A stretch of DNA of 64,000 bases from Bacteroidota bacterium (GCA_018829205.1 JAHJUE010000022.1:186001-250000), one strand, 5' to 3'. Shown: positions 16,076 to 24,408, numbered from the stretch's first letter. Notes: generated by a model from the sequence alone, not told the origin. Numbers and translations: made by a program.

Positions 16076-18217
16076 TTATTTAAGCATAAGAAGTTTTAAA
16101 GTATGTCTTTCAAAACTATTTGCCGCGACAAAGAAATAAATTCCGCTTGAAGTCATTCCCCCGTTATCGTTTCTTCCGTCCCAGTTAAACTTAAGATTCC
16201 GTCCGGACCCTGAAAAATTATTTTCGAATGTTTTTATTTCCTGTCCGAGTACATTATAAACTTTAAATACGGCGCTGTTAATTTCAAAATCCTTGCTAAG
16301 GTTTACCGTTATTTCAGTCTGTGCGTTAAAGGGATTAGGATAAGCTACAATAAACATACTGTCGGCAGCTTCTTCTGTATCTTCCACATCGGTAATAATT
16401 CCTCCGCCGTCGTCATCGTTGTAGCAGTCGGCGCATGTATATGACATACCCGGTTCAAGAGCCAGAAACGCGGTATAAAGCGACAGCACTCTTTCCTGCA
16501 TGCTGTAGCTAATAATTTCGCTTATGCCGTCATTGCCGCTGCCTGTCATTTCAAGATTTCTTATATGATTGCCTGCCCAAAGCTGATTAACTGTTGAGTC
16601 ACCCGCGTAAAAATCATTATTGTTAACATTTACGCTTAAGGAAAAGGCTTGTGAATCATATATCCCCGATGCTTCAACCAAAAAAGGAAATCCTCCGAAA
16701 AATTTACCTACCTGAAGTATAGGTTTATTAATATACGCTGCCGGATCATCTTCATAATTATATCTTGCGTAACAGAACCCAGATTCCATTTTTGTATGCA
16801 TATCGAATGAACGGATAAAACCGTTTAAGGAAGAAAATAGACGGTCAAGTATTTCGCCGTACAAATAAGAATAATTAAGAAGACGTTCATATTCACCCCC
16901 TGTTAATCTCGAAAGGTTCAGATAAAAGTATTCATTCCCGTAATATGATCTTGCCCCGAACCAATAATACTGATAATTCTTATCCGTAATATCGGCGATA
17001 CTTATAGGAATTTTATTCTCCGATTTTTCTTTTAAGTCATTTAATAAAGTATTAGCAGGTGAATAATCGCCGAATTGATCCGAGCTTGAGATAAGGAACA
17101 GACTCCCTTCGTTTCCGTTATTCTTAATAAATTCAATTCCCCTATTCAAAACGGCAGGCAGATTACTGTAATTTGCCACACCACTTAATTTAAGATCATT
17201 AAAATAGTTTGATACATTTAATGAATCGGCGCTGATCCAGGCAGAGCTGAACTCTTTTACATCCAGTTTGGAATAAAATACGTTAAATGAATCGTTCGCT
17301 GTAAACTCATTAAGAATTTTAGCCTTTAGCGTATTGATAACCTCTTCTTTCGTGATTGTTGTTTTTGATTCGTCATAGTCAATCATAAAAGCTACTTTTT
17401 TATATGAGAATAAATTCAATGCCGCTGAGGGATTAAAAGCGAGCTGATATATTCCCTCGCCGTCTTCTTCAAAATACTTAAAATAAATTCCGTTTTTCAT
17501 CGGCGAATCGAAACTTACATTAAGTGAGGAATAAACCGATTGATTGGGAAGCAGGGTATGGTAAACCATGTGCTGATCCTCATCCACTACCTCAGTAAAT
17601 TCATAATCGGGCTGTTCTATTACCCGCGGATTTTTCCATTCCTCGCGAGGTGAATAAATTAATTCAATTATAGGAATTGAATGTTTAGAAGTACGCAAAA
17701 TATTTGCCGGTAATGTTACGGCAACTTTTTCATTAAGCCACTGATTCGGGATTAGATAGTTTAATTTGATTTTTCTTGATTCATCCCCTGCCATTGGAAA
17801 AATTCTCAATTGAAAATGGCCCTGCTGTTTCTTAAAAAGAATCGCCGGATCTTTTCTGCGGTTGACGATATTTTCATAAATATCCGAAGCGCTCCATTTA
17901 TCGAGCATTTGAGCCTTTACAATCGAATCCCCTACCCAAAGCCATAAATCGGTTATTATTGCTTCAGCAGGTAGATCAAAATCAAGTACAACTTCAAGTG
18001 TATCGCTATGATGATAATTCAGACTCTTCGCCGAAAATGTAAGGTACATTCCGATTTCGGAATAGATGCCTAAGGGATTAATTGAAATTACGGATTCTTC
18101 AATTGTACCTTGCCCGCCTCCCCACCAGCTTTGAGGATCGGATACGGTTAATTGAGTTTGGGCGAACAGTGAGGAAAGAATAAAGAAGTGTAAAAGAAAG
18201 AAATAGAAACGTGCCAT
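16076..18217 (-). CDS. Secreted VIT/vWA-like protein with T9SS sorting domain
   Basis: 713 residues from ATG 18217, chosen because AAAAGGAGA sits 9 bases before it; the ATG 12 codons earlier lies upstream of that site. Signal peptide 1-20 (ends LFAQ). Residues about 35-160 resemble a VIT domain (inter-alpha-trypsin inhibitor heavy chain type; DLWLWVGDSIVKAQM and KLNYLIP). A vWA-like region follows (VAFMIDYDESKT near 278) with a second strand LFLISSSDQFGD near 370, though the MIDAS motif DxSxS reads DYDES and is imperfect. Residues about 630-713 form a T9SS type A domain (YPNPFNAQT, GIYFFV, LKLLMLK). Likely a cell-surface or secreted adhesion protein. Strong promoter with a palindrome upstream. 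Confidence 0.85.
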   Translation of the reverse strand: MARFYFFLLHFFILSSLFAQTQLTVSDPQSWWGGGQGTIEESVISINPLGIYSEIGMYLTFSAKSLNYHHSDTLEVVLDFDLPAEAIITDLWLWVGDSIVKAQMLDKWSASDIYENIVNRRKDPAILFKKQQGHFQLRIFPMAGDESRKIKLNYLIPNQWLNEKVAVTLPANILRTSKHSIPIIELIYSPREEWKNPRVIEQPDYEFTEVVDEDQHMVYHTLLPNQSVYSSLNVSFDSPMKNGIYFKYFEEDGEGIYQLAFNPSAALNLFSYKKVAFMIDYDESKTTITKEEVINTLKAKILNEFTANDSFNVFYSKLDVKEFSSAWISADSLNVSNYFNDLKLSGVANYSNLPAVLNRGIEFIKNNGNEGSLFLISSSDQFGDYSPANTLLNDLKEKSENKIPISIADITDKNYQYYWFGARSYYGNEYFYLNLSRLTGGEYERLLNYSYLYGEILDRLFSSLNGFIRSFDMHTKMESGFCYARYNYEDDPAAYINKPILQVGKFFGGFPFLVEASGIYDSQAFSLSVNVNNNDFYAGDSTVNQLWAGNHIRNLEMTGSGNDGISEIISYSMQERVLSLYTAFLALEPGMSYTCADCYNDDDGGGIITDVEDTEEAADSMFIVAYPNPFNAQTEITVNLSKDFEINSAVFKVYNVLGQEIKTFENNFSGSGRNLKFNWDGRNDNGGMTSSGIYFFVAANSFERHTLKLLMLK

Positions 18218-18260
18218 TATAATTATCTCCTTTTTACTGGAGATAACCGCCATTAAAGAT

Positions 18261-18282
18261 GAAAATATTATAGAATATTTTC
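18261..18282. promoter_or_regulatory. Perfect 9-base inverted repeat over the -10 box (possible operator)
   Basis: GAAAATATT (18261-18269) and AATATTTTC (18274-18282) are exact inverted copies, 4 bases apart, covering the TATAAT of the VIT/T9SS gene promoter. A repressor site or chance symmetry in AT-rich DNA. Confidence 0.5.
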
Positions 18283-18295
18283 ACAATAATATCAA
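18267..18295 (-). promoter_or_regulatory. Sigma-70 type promoter of the VIT/T9SS gene
   Basis: Minus strand TTGATA (18295-18290), exactly 17 bases, then TATAAT (18272-18267). Predicted start near 18260, about 43 bases before the ATG. Confidence 0.72.
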
Positions 18296-18343
18296 TGTAT
18301 TTATTTCAGGATAATATTATTTAATATAGATACACGGTCTATT

Positions 18344-19306
18344 TTATTTGTTTAATTCATGCCAGATTAATGCGCTAGCCCCGAGCACCGCCGCATCACC
18401 TTCCTTTAATCCCGAGGGTAAAATTTTAACTTTATTTCTGAAGGCCGGGAATAAATTTTCTTCCATATAATGTTTAACAGGTTCAAGCAGAAAATCCCCG
18501 GCGTTCGCTAATCCGCCGAAAATAATAATAGCTTCGGGACTTAAATAAGCGGCCGTACCGGCGAGAGCCATGCCTAATATTTTGGCTGTATAATCGAAGG
18601 CTTCCAATGCGATAATATCACCTTCCTTAGCGGCGTCAAAAATCATTTTAGAATCCATTTGATTAAACGTAACATCTCTTAAATGGCTTTCGACTTTTAC
18701 AACGGACATAAGTTTAAATACTGTACGTTTAATACCGGGCGCGGATACATAAGTTTCAAGGCATCCTTTCATTCCGCATCCGCATAATCTTCCGTTTGGT
18801 TTTACGTTTGTATGACCGATTTCACCTGCAAAGCCGTCGTGGCCGTATACTAATTCGCCGTTGACTACAATACCGCTTCCGAGTCCGGTGCCTAATGTAA
18901 TCTCAACAAAATTTTTCATTCCAATTGCGGCGCCGAATTTCATTTCTCCCAATGCGGCGGCGTTAGCGTCGTTTGTTACGGCTACGGGAACGTTTATATA
19001 TTTTTTTACAACTTCTGCTACATTTATATGCCCCCAATTTAAGTTCGGGGGATTTTCAATTGTACATTTATAAAAATTTCCGTTTGGAGCTCCTATGCCG
19101 ATGCCGATAATAGAAGAATCCTTTGGCGCGTTAATTAATAATTTTGAATAGAGACCGAACAATCTTTCAAAAAAATCGGCCGCTGAATTCCGTCCGTTGG
19201 TTGGTAAAGTTTCTTTAGCGAAAATTTTTCCCGCTTCATCAACTAATCCTAAAACTGTATTAGTGCCGCCGATATCGATTCCAAGTACGAGATTTTTATT
19301 ATCCAC
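18344..19306 (-). CDS. ROK family glucokinase
   Basis: 320 residues from GTG 19306, preceded by CCGGAAA; a TTG nine codons upstream (19333) is the alternative. The N-terminal phosphate motif LGIDIGGTNTVLG, catalytic Asp in VTNDANAAALGE, GHTNVKPNG and the zinc motif CGCGMKGCLE are all present, as in bacterial ROK glucokinases (about 320 residues). It phosphorylates glucose to glucose-6-phosphate with ATP in the cytoplasm. N-acetyl-sugar kinases have the same fold, so sugar choice is not fixed by sequence. No helix-turn-helix, so it is not a ROK repressor. Stands alone between a T9SS gene and a histidine kinase, both on the same strand. Confidence 0.9.
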   Translation of the reverse strand: MDNKNLVLGIDIGGTNTVLGLVDEAGKIFAKETLPTNGRNSAADFFERLFGLYSKLLINAPKDSSIIGIGIGAPNGNFYKCTIENPPNLNWGHINVAEVVKKYINVPVAVTNDANAAALGEMKFGAAIGMKNFVEITLGTGLGSGIVVNGELVYGHDGFAGEIGHTNVKPNGRLCGCGMKGCLETYVSAPGIKRTVFKLMSVVKVESHLRDVTFNQMDSKMIFDAAKEGDIIALEAFDYTAKILGMALAGTAAYLSPEAIIIFGGLANAGDFLLEPVKHYMEENLFPAFRNKVKILPSGLKEGDAAVLGASALIWHELNK

Positions 19307-19450
19307 AATTATTTCCGGGGTTTTAGTGTACAAATTATTTTAAAGAGAGTTTTGTATAACAAAAATAATAAAAATATTATTAAGTAATGAAGATTGAAAT
19401 AAATGAAAAGAAATTTTTGAAAAGGAATTATCAGTTTGAAATAAAGCCGT

Positions 19451-22400
19451 TTATTTTTCTTCTTTAAATAAAATCTTAAACGTGGTGCCTTTCCCCTTTT
19501 TGCTGGTGACTGATATTTCGGCGTTATTTAATTCACAATAGCTTTTTACCAGCGCAAGACCGAGCCCGTTTCCTTCATATTGTCTTGTATAACCCTGATC
19601 CTCTTGGGTAAACGGTTTAAATATATTAGGCAGGTAATCTTCCGAAATTCCGATTCCGGAATCCGCTACCTTAATGTATACATTATTATTTTTTTCTTTC
19701 CCAATAATAACTTTAACATAACCTTTATGAGTATATTTAATGGCGTTATTAATTAGATTATGCAGAATCTGTCCTACTGTATATTCGTCCCCTATAATAA
19801 TATTGTTTTCATTTTTCTTCACCACCTCAAATTTTAATTTTTTCTCTTTCGCGGTGTAGTAGTATTCATCGGCTATATCTTTAATTACTTTTTGATACGC
19901 GTCCATCTTTTTGTAATTAATTTCGTAAGTGCTTGTCTGCAGCTGCGACATATCGAGCAGAAGATCAATAGTTCTAATTATTCTTTTTCCCGCCCTGCTC
20001 ATAACGCCGAAGCTGTCTTCAAGCTCAGAAGAAAGTCTGCCGGTTAATTCCTCCTTAATCAGCCCGGAAAAACTAAGTATGGTATTTATAGGAGTTCTGA
20101 TTTCATGCGACATTTGCGCGAGGAATTCCGATTTTAATTTATCCGATTCCTCCGCTTTTTCTTTTGCTTTAAGCAATGCCAACTCGGCCAGTTTTTTGTC
20201 CGATATATCCTCTACCGCGCCTTCAATTAATTTTTTACCGTTTACATTTACAATTCGCGCGAATTCGCGCACATAAACATATAATCCTTTTGAATTTTTA
20301 TAATGCACTTCCTTGCCTTCAATTTTTCCTTTGGCAAATAATTCTACCAGGAACTGTTCCCTATCCTTGGGCGAAAAATAAAATGATTTAGAACAATCCT
20401 TATCGGCAATTTCACTAAAAGATTTATATCCGAATATTTTCAGAAATGAACTATTACATAATTCAAATTTACCTTCAAGCGTTGTTTGATAAATTCCGAA
20501 AGCGGAATTCTCGAATAAACTTCTGAATCTCTCTTCGCTTTTAGTTAATGCTTCTTCGGCCGATTTTTTATCGGTTATATCAAGTATTGTTCCTGCAGCT
20601 CTAACCGCTTTTCCGTTTGGGTCTCTTTGAAGAACCTTACCTCTGTCAAGAATCCATTTCCACTTTCCGGATTTTGTCTTCATCCTGTATTCGAATTCAT
20701 AAAAAGAAGTTTTGCCTTTAAGGTTGTCATTAATTGCAGATCTGAACTTTTTATAATCTTCATCATGAATAAGTTTCTGCCAGCTTTCAAAGCTCGGTTT
20801 AATTTCAGCAAGTTTGTAGCCTAATATTTTTGCCCAGTTTTCATTAAAAATTATTTTACCTGTCTGCACTTCCCAATCCCAAAGACCGAGTTCGGCTCCT
20901 CTTAAAGCAAGTTCAAGTCTTTCTTCGCTTTCGCGCAGATTCTTCTCAGTTTTTTTTCTTTGAAGAAGATTTACAAATATTTGTCCGAGCATATTAAACA
21001 ATGATATTTCACCAGGCAAGAATTCGAGCGGTCCGCTTTTGGAGTTAAAGCCCAAAAAACCAATTACTTTTTCATTATACACGAGAGGAATATCGATAAT
21101 CGATTTTATTCCCATAGCATCAAACATTTTCTTTTCAGCGTCGGCAGATTGAGGCAGATCAAAGGTATTGCTGACGCTTACTGTTTTACGGTTGAGCATT
21201 TGCAGGCTCCACCATTTAATACTTTTAGTATCAATTTCATAAAATGATTCGGTGTTTTCTGATCTGCTCCATCGATGCGTATAAATAATCTTTTTATAAT
21301 CGGGCGAAAATTCGGCAAGCAGACCTTCGTCGCATGATGTTAGATTTACGATTTTTTTTATCGCGGAAGTTATGCTGTTATCAATTTTCTCGAACGGCAC
21401 GCTGATAAAAGCAGAAGAAATTTCATTAATTGTTTTTTCAATTCTGCTTCTAATTTCGAAATGTTTTTCAGTCTTTTTTCTTTCTGATATATCGCGCACA
21501 ATTGCCTGCAGCAAATCCTCACCTTCTATCCGCACCTTATTAAGACTTACCTCGGCGTCAAATAATTCGCCCGAATATTTTTTATGAATCCATTCAAAAT
21601 GCTGCGGCACTCCCGATTTTGCTCCATTAATTTTCAAAAGAGCTTTTTTCTTTGAGCTTAATCCGTCGTATTGTTTATCGGGAGAAAACATATAAGGCGG
21701 TTTCCCGATAATTTGTTCCTTAGTGCAGTTAAACAATTCGAGAGTTTTACTGTTGCAGTCAATAAACAGATCATCCTTTAATATAAATATCGCGTCGCCG
21801 GCTGTTTCAAATAATCTTCTGTACTTTGTCTCACTCTCAATAAGTTTTTTCTCGGCGTATTCTCTGTCGGTTATATCGAGCATCTGCGCAATAGTAAGAA
21901 GCCCCCCCTTTTTATCTTTTGCCACAGCTGAAGAAATTTGAACGGTTCTAATATCGCCGGATTTATTAACCAATTTAAATTGATAGACTGAAGGCACATT
22001 CTCGCCGCGCTGTCTTTTTTTATATCTGTCGGCTACAAGCTGTTTCGACGATTGATGCAGAAAGTCCCTAAAATCCCTGCCAATTAGTTCTGAGCTGCTG
22101 TATCCCAATATCTCGCTAAACTTGGCGTTAACATAATTAAATAGATAATCACCGCCGACAATAATAATACCCGACTGCGAATTTTCAACAATTGACCTGT
22201 ATTTTTCTTCCGATTCAATTATAATTTCCTCGGAAATTTTTCTTTTAGTTATATCCTCAAAGAAAATAAATTTACTTTTCACTTCCGTAACAATTACGGA
22301 AAACTTCATTATCCTTTCATTTTTATTTTTATCAAGTACTAAAAATGAATTTGAACTGATGCTGCCGGTTTTTTCCACCGTATCTTTTGTCCATTCGGCT

Positions 22401-22681
22401 TCGGCATAGTCTGCCTCATGTTTTGATCGGAAAGCTTTTTTAAACCATGATTTAGTATCGGGGATATCATTTATTGTATATCCAAGCAGTTCGGTAAATT
22501 TAGGACTTACGTAGGTAATTTCGTCGGATTCATTAATAAATATTACGGCAAACGGAGAGTTGCGTAAAACCTCAAAAACCTTTTTATAAATCAGGTTTAA
22601 TTCCCGGTTCGTTGGATTCCCGGATTTCATTAAATCTCCATTTGATGCTTTTATTTTATCCTTTGACAAATCATTCGGCAT
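19451..22681 (-). CDS. Multi-PAS/GAF sensor histidine kinase, cytoplasmic
   Basis: 1076 residues, no membrane segment. Order: PAS about 27-150, PAS 155-270, PAS 280-400, GAF 410-575, PAS 590-710 (LGLWDWEVQTG, a PAS fold-3 type), PAS 720-840, HisKA 855-925 with the phosphorylated His near 859 in MSHEIRTP, HATPase 960-1075 with NLINNAIKYT, DSGIGI and GNGLGLALV boxes intact. The many PAS modules suggest sensing of several small-molecule or redox cues in the cytoplasm. There is no receiver domain and no response regulator next to it, so its partner lies elsewhere. The gene starts a stretch with a repeat-rich 580-base upstream region and ends 117 bases before the ROK gene. Confidence 0.93.
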   Translation of the reverse strand: MPNDLSKDKIKASNGDLMKSGNPTNRELNLIYKKVFEVLRNSPFAVIFINESDEITYVSPKFTELLGYTINDIPDTKSWFKKAFRSKHEADYAEAEWTKDTVEKTGSISSNSFLVLDKNKNERIMKFSVIVTEVKSKFIFFEDITKRKISEEIIIESEEKYRSIVENSQSGIIIVGGDYLFNYVNAKFSEILGYSSSELIGRDFRDFLHQSSKQLVADRYKKRQRGENVPSVYQFKLVNKSGDIRTVQISSAVAKDKKGGLLTIAQMLDITDREYAEKKLIESETKYRRLFETAGDAIFILKDDLFIDCNSKTLELFNCTKEQIIGKPPYMFSPDKQYDGLSSKKKALLKINGAKSGVPQHFEWIHKKYSGELFDAEVSLNKVRIEGEDLLQAIVRDISERKKTEKHFEIRSRIEKTINEISSAFISVPFEKIDNSITSAIKKIVNLTSCDEGLLAEFSPDYKKIIYTHRWSRSENTESFYEIDTKSIKWWSLQMLNRKTVSVSNTFDLPQSADAEKKMFDAMGIKSIIDIPLVYNEKVIGFLGFNSKSGPLEFLPGEISLFNMLGQIFVNLLQRKKTEKNLRESEERLELALRGAELGLWDWEVQTGKIIFNENWAKILGYKLAEIKPSFESWQKLIHDEDYKKFRSAINDNLKGKTSFYEFEYRMKTKSGKWKWILDRGKVLQRDPNGKAVRAAGTILDITDKKSAEEALTKSEERFRSLFENSAFGIYQTTLEGKFELCNSSFLKIFGYKSFSEIADKDCSKSFYFSPKDREQFLVELFAKGKIEGKEVHYKNSKGLYVYVREFARIVNVNGKKLIEGAVEDISDKKLAELALLKAKEKAEESDKLKSEFLAQMSHEIRTPINTILSFSGLIKEELTGRLSSELEDSFGVMSRAGKRIIRTIDLLLDMSQLQTSTYEINYKKMDAYQKVIKDIADEYYYTAKEKKLKFEVVKKNENNIIIGDEYTVGQILHNLINNAIKYTHKGYVKVIIGKEKNNNVYIKVADSGIGISEDYLPNIFKPFTQEDQGYTRQYEGNGLGLALVKSYCELNNAEISVTSKKGKGTTFKILFKEEK

Positions 22682-22904
22682 ACATTACAATTTCCGGTTT
22701 ACAGAATCCCATTTCGCTGTTAAATAAAACTAAGTCCCTAACATGAGGAAATATATAGTCATTTTTTTTTATAAAATCAAAAATTGATTGATACTAATTA
22801 CCTTAATTTATTAAAGAAACATTAAACATATTAAGTTTTTCCCTTAAAACTCCTGCTGGTAATTTTACCTTATTTTTCATTACAGTAAGGGTGGATTGAT
22901 AAAA

Positions 22905-22929
22905 GAATGAATGAATGATTGATTGATTG
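22905..22929. repeat. Tetranucleotide tract (GAAT)3(GATT)3
   Basis: Three GAAT units run into three GATT units without a break. The same GATT/GAATG wording recurs beside the palindromes at 22943 and 24464. Confidence 0.85.
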
Positions 22930-22942
22930 TTTAGTATACTTG

Positions 22943-22956
22943 TCCGCAGCTGCGGA
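22943..22956. repeat. GC-rich palindrome, copy 1
   Basis: TCCGCAGCTGCGGA is a perfect 14-base palindrome in a GTCC...GGAT frame, followed by TGATTGAA. Related copies at 23161, 23442 and 24464. Confidence 0.8.
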
Positions 22957-22976
22957 TTGATTGAACTTTCTCACCC

Positions 22977-22997
22977 AAAGTTTAATACTTAAACTTT
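22977..22997. repeat. AT-rich perfect inverted repeat
   Basis: AAAGTTTAA (22977-22985), TAC, TTAAACTTT (22989-22997); flanked by CCC on the left and AGG on the right. Could fold as a hairpin in RNA from either strand. Confidence 0.8.
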
Positions 22998-23009
22998 AGG
23001 CTGTTAATG

Positions 23010-23087
23010 GAACGCGGATTTTTATGATTTATTAAGATCAATTAAGATTATCATAAACAATCATAACTATCATAACGATCTGTGTTC
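23010..23087. repeat. 78-base inverted element with internal ~10-base periodic repeats
   Basis: Ends GAACGCGGAT (23010-23019) and ATCTGTGTTC (23078-23087) pair over ten positions, eight Watson-Crick and two G-U. Inside, TTATGAT (23022-23028) is complementary to three ATCATAA units at 23050, 23060 and 23069, and ATTAAGAT occurs twice (23031, 23041). Spacing is 9-10 bases, about one helical turn. It looks like a small non-autonomous interspersed element rather than a gene. Confidence 0.7.
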
Positions 23088-23160
23088 TATTATTTTTATA
23101 TTCTTTCCAGATCAAATAAGTTTATTGCATTTGTCAAAGGCAGATTGATAATTATTATAG

Positions 23161-23174
23161 TCCGCCGCCGCGGA
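23161..23174. repeat. GC-rich palindrome, copy 2
   Basis: TCCGC-CGCC-GCGGA in the same G...T frame (GTCCGC to GCGGATTGA) as copy 1. Confidence 0.75.
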
Positions 23175-23228
23175 TTGAACCTATGAATTATTAATTTTGG
23201 TAGCAGATATTATTAATCCTTTAAAATG

Positions 23229-23257
23229 AAAAAGCCGTGCATTTTACACGGCTTTTT
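23229..23257 (-). terminator. Terminator of the tRNA-Gly/tRNA-Val unit
   Basis: Stem GCCGTG (23234-23239) with CACGGC (23247-23252), extended by A/T pairs; on the minus strand it lies just after tRNA-Val and ends in TTTTT. Confidence 0.85.
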
Positions 23258-23263
23258 GTTGAG

Positions 23264-23338
23264 TGGGAGCTATAGGATTTGAACCTATGACCCCCTGCTT
23301 GTAAGGCAGGTGCTCTGAACCAACTGAGCTAAGCTCCC
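23264..23338 (-). tRNA. tRNA-Val(TAC)
   Basis: 75 bases. Minus strand: acceptor GGGAGCT/AGCTCCC with discriminator A, D arm with GTTGG, anticodon stem CCTGC/GCAGG with loop CTTACAA giving anticodon TAC, T arm with GGTTCAAATCC. All canonical. The 3' CCA is not encoded. It follows the tRNA-Gly-like gene by 94 bases on the same strand and is followed by a terminator, suggesting one transcript. Confidence 0.97.
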
Positions 23339-23432
23339 ATTATAATACTAACAACCTAATGAACGATAAAAATTTCAGACTGTAATTATATGTTATTCTA
23401 TTATAATTTGCAACAAAAAATTATTTTTTTTG

Positions 23433-23505
23433 AGCGGGCGATCCCGCTTTGCGGGACGACATTCAGCTTGGGAAGCTGACACTCTACCAACTGAGTTACG
23501 CCCGC
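23433..23505 (-). tRNA. tRNA-Gly(CCC) with aberrant T arm
   Basis: 73 bases. Acceptor GCGGGCG/CGCCCGC with U73, D arm ACTC-AGTTGGTA-GAGT, anticodon arm TCAGC-TTCCCAA-GCTGA (anticodon CCC) and variable loop ATGTC are canonical for glycine. The T arm has the right 17-base length but reads GTCCC-GCAAAGC-GGGAT: T54, T55 and C56 are absent and the loop can pair further to leave only AAA. It cannot make the usual G18-U55 and G19-C56 contacts. The T arm equals a local palindromic repeat type. Either a decayed gene, a special non-canonical tRNA, or a sequence error; CCA not encoded. Confidence 0.75.
23442..23456. repeat. GC-rich palindrome, copy 3, inside the tRNA-Gly T arm
   Basis: TCCCGC-TTT-GCGGGA (plus strand), six-base arms. 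On the minus strand it reads GTCCCGCAAAGCGGGATC, matching the GTCCGCCGAAAGCGGATT of copy 4 at most positions. Confidence 0.75.
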
Positions 23506-23517
23506 GGAAAATTTTTA

Positions 23518-23547
23518 ATTATACGAATGATTGATTTAAAGTATAAA
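23518..23547 (-). promoter_or_regulatory. Possible promoter of the tRNA unit
   Basis: A perfect TATAAT on the minus strand (23523-23518) ends 12 bases before the tRNA-Gly 5' end. The -35 (TTTATA, 18-base spacer) is poor. Confidence 0.4.
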
Positions 23548-23697
23548 TATTCTCAATCTCTCAATCATTCTAACAGCCGTTCTCTCAAAGTATATAGCAA
23601 TGGAAATCACGGTTTAAAAATATATTTTACATGCGTCTATTTCAATAAAATTTATTTATCTTTGCTGACAATTTTTAACCATATATCAGCCGGTAGT

Positions 23698-24381
23698 TTG
23701 AAAAAACTTTCAAAAAAAGGGAAACAGAATTTAGAACTTGGCATTATCGCTTTAATTGTAATTATAACCATAATGTTATGGAATACAATCGCGATTTACC
23801 CGGTTAAATTATTTGTTGTACTGCTGCATGAAATCAGTCACGGTATAGTATCCGTATTATCGGGCGGACAGATAATTTCAATTCAAATAAGTGAAAACCT
23901 CGGCGGGCAATGTTTAACCAAGAGAGGAATTCCCTTTTTAGTAGCTTCGGCAGGTTATTTAGGGAGTCTTATATTTGGTTCGGCAATATTTATTTCATCA
24001 TACGATATAAAATACGGGAAATGGATTACTACATTTATTGCAGTAATTCTTCTTTTATTTACTGCTAATTTTATGACAGGCTCCATCGGTATAGTTTTAT
24101 CGCTTCTATTTGTTTTAATATTATTTTTATCGCCGAGGTACTTTAATAAAACAGTTCATAAATACTTAATGAAATCGCTGGGTTTGATAAGTTCTCTTTA
24201 TGTTTTGGTTGATATAAAGGAAGATCTAATTACATTTGCTTATAGAGAATCCGACGCGCATCTGCTGGCTAAATTAACCGGAATAAGCGCAATATTTTGG
24301 GGCGTGCTTTGGTTTATTATTTCCGCGATTGTTATTTATTTTTTATTCAGATTCGGTTATAAGAAAGGTTATAAAAAATAA
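23698..24381 (+). CDS. M50B-like membrane metalloprotease (HEISH)
   Basis: About 227 residues if started at TTG 23698; the reading frame is open further upstream into the tRNA-Gly gene, but that part is low-complexity and not protein-like. After LKKLSKKGKQ comes a first membrane helix, then VVLLHEISHGIVSVLSGG, the zinc motif HExxH inside a helix as in M50 site-2-type proteases, and about four more hydrophobic helices, ending in basic GYKKGYKK. It matches the small peptidase_M50B family (PF13398-like), whose substrates are unknown. No PDZ domain. TATCTTTG lies about 40 bases before the TTG and could be part of a promoter. Start is uncertain. Confidence 0.75.
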   Translation: MKKLSKKGKQNLELGIIALIVIITIMLWNTIAIYPVKLFVVLLHEISHGIVSVLSGGQIISIQISENLGGQCLTKRGIPFLVASAGYLGSLIFGSAIFISSYDIKYGKWITTFIAVILLLFTANFMTGSIGIVLSLLFVLILFLSPRYFNKTVHKYLMKSLGLISSLYVLVDIKEDLITFAYRESDAHLLAKLTGISAIFWGVLWFIISAIVIYFLFRFGYKKGYKK

Positions 24382-24408
24382 GTTGTAATTTAATATCATA
24401 ACAATCCC

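Larger units (their letters stand above)
22682..23228. other. Long non-coding stretch with several small repeats
   Basis: No plausible gene in either strand. It holds a tetranucleotide tract, two GC-rich palindromes, an AT palindrome and a longer inverted element, each listed separately. The first 220 bases (22682-22900) are AT-rich and featureless apart from being the likely promoter region of the PAS kinase. It resembles a site of accumulated small repetitive elements beside two tRNA genes. Confidence 0.7.

Noticed and set aside
23050-23075. Three ATCATAA repeats considered as a CRISPR or iteron array
   Set aside because: Units are 7 bases with 2-3 base gaps, without spacer-length intervals or cas/rep genes nearby.
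23449-23697. Upstream extension of the M50-like gene into the tRNA-Gly gene
   Set aside because: The TTG at 23449 lies inside the tRNA; the encoded segment is low-complexity and has no membrane helix or family match, so a start near 23698 is more likely.
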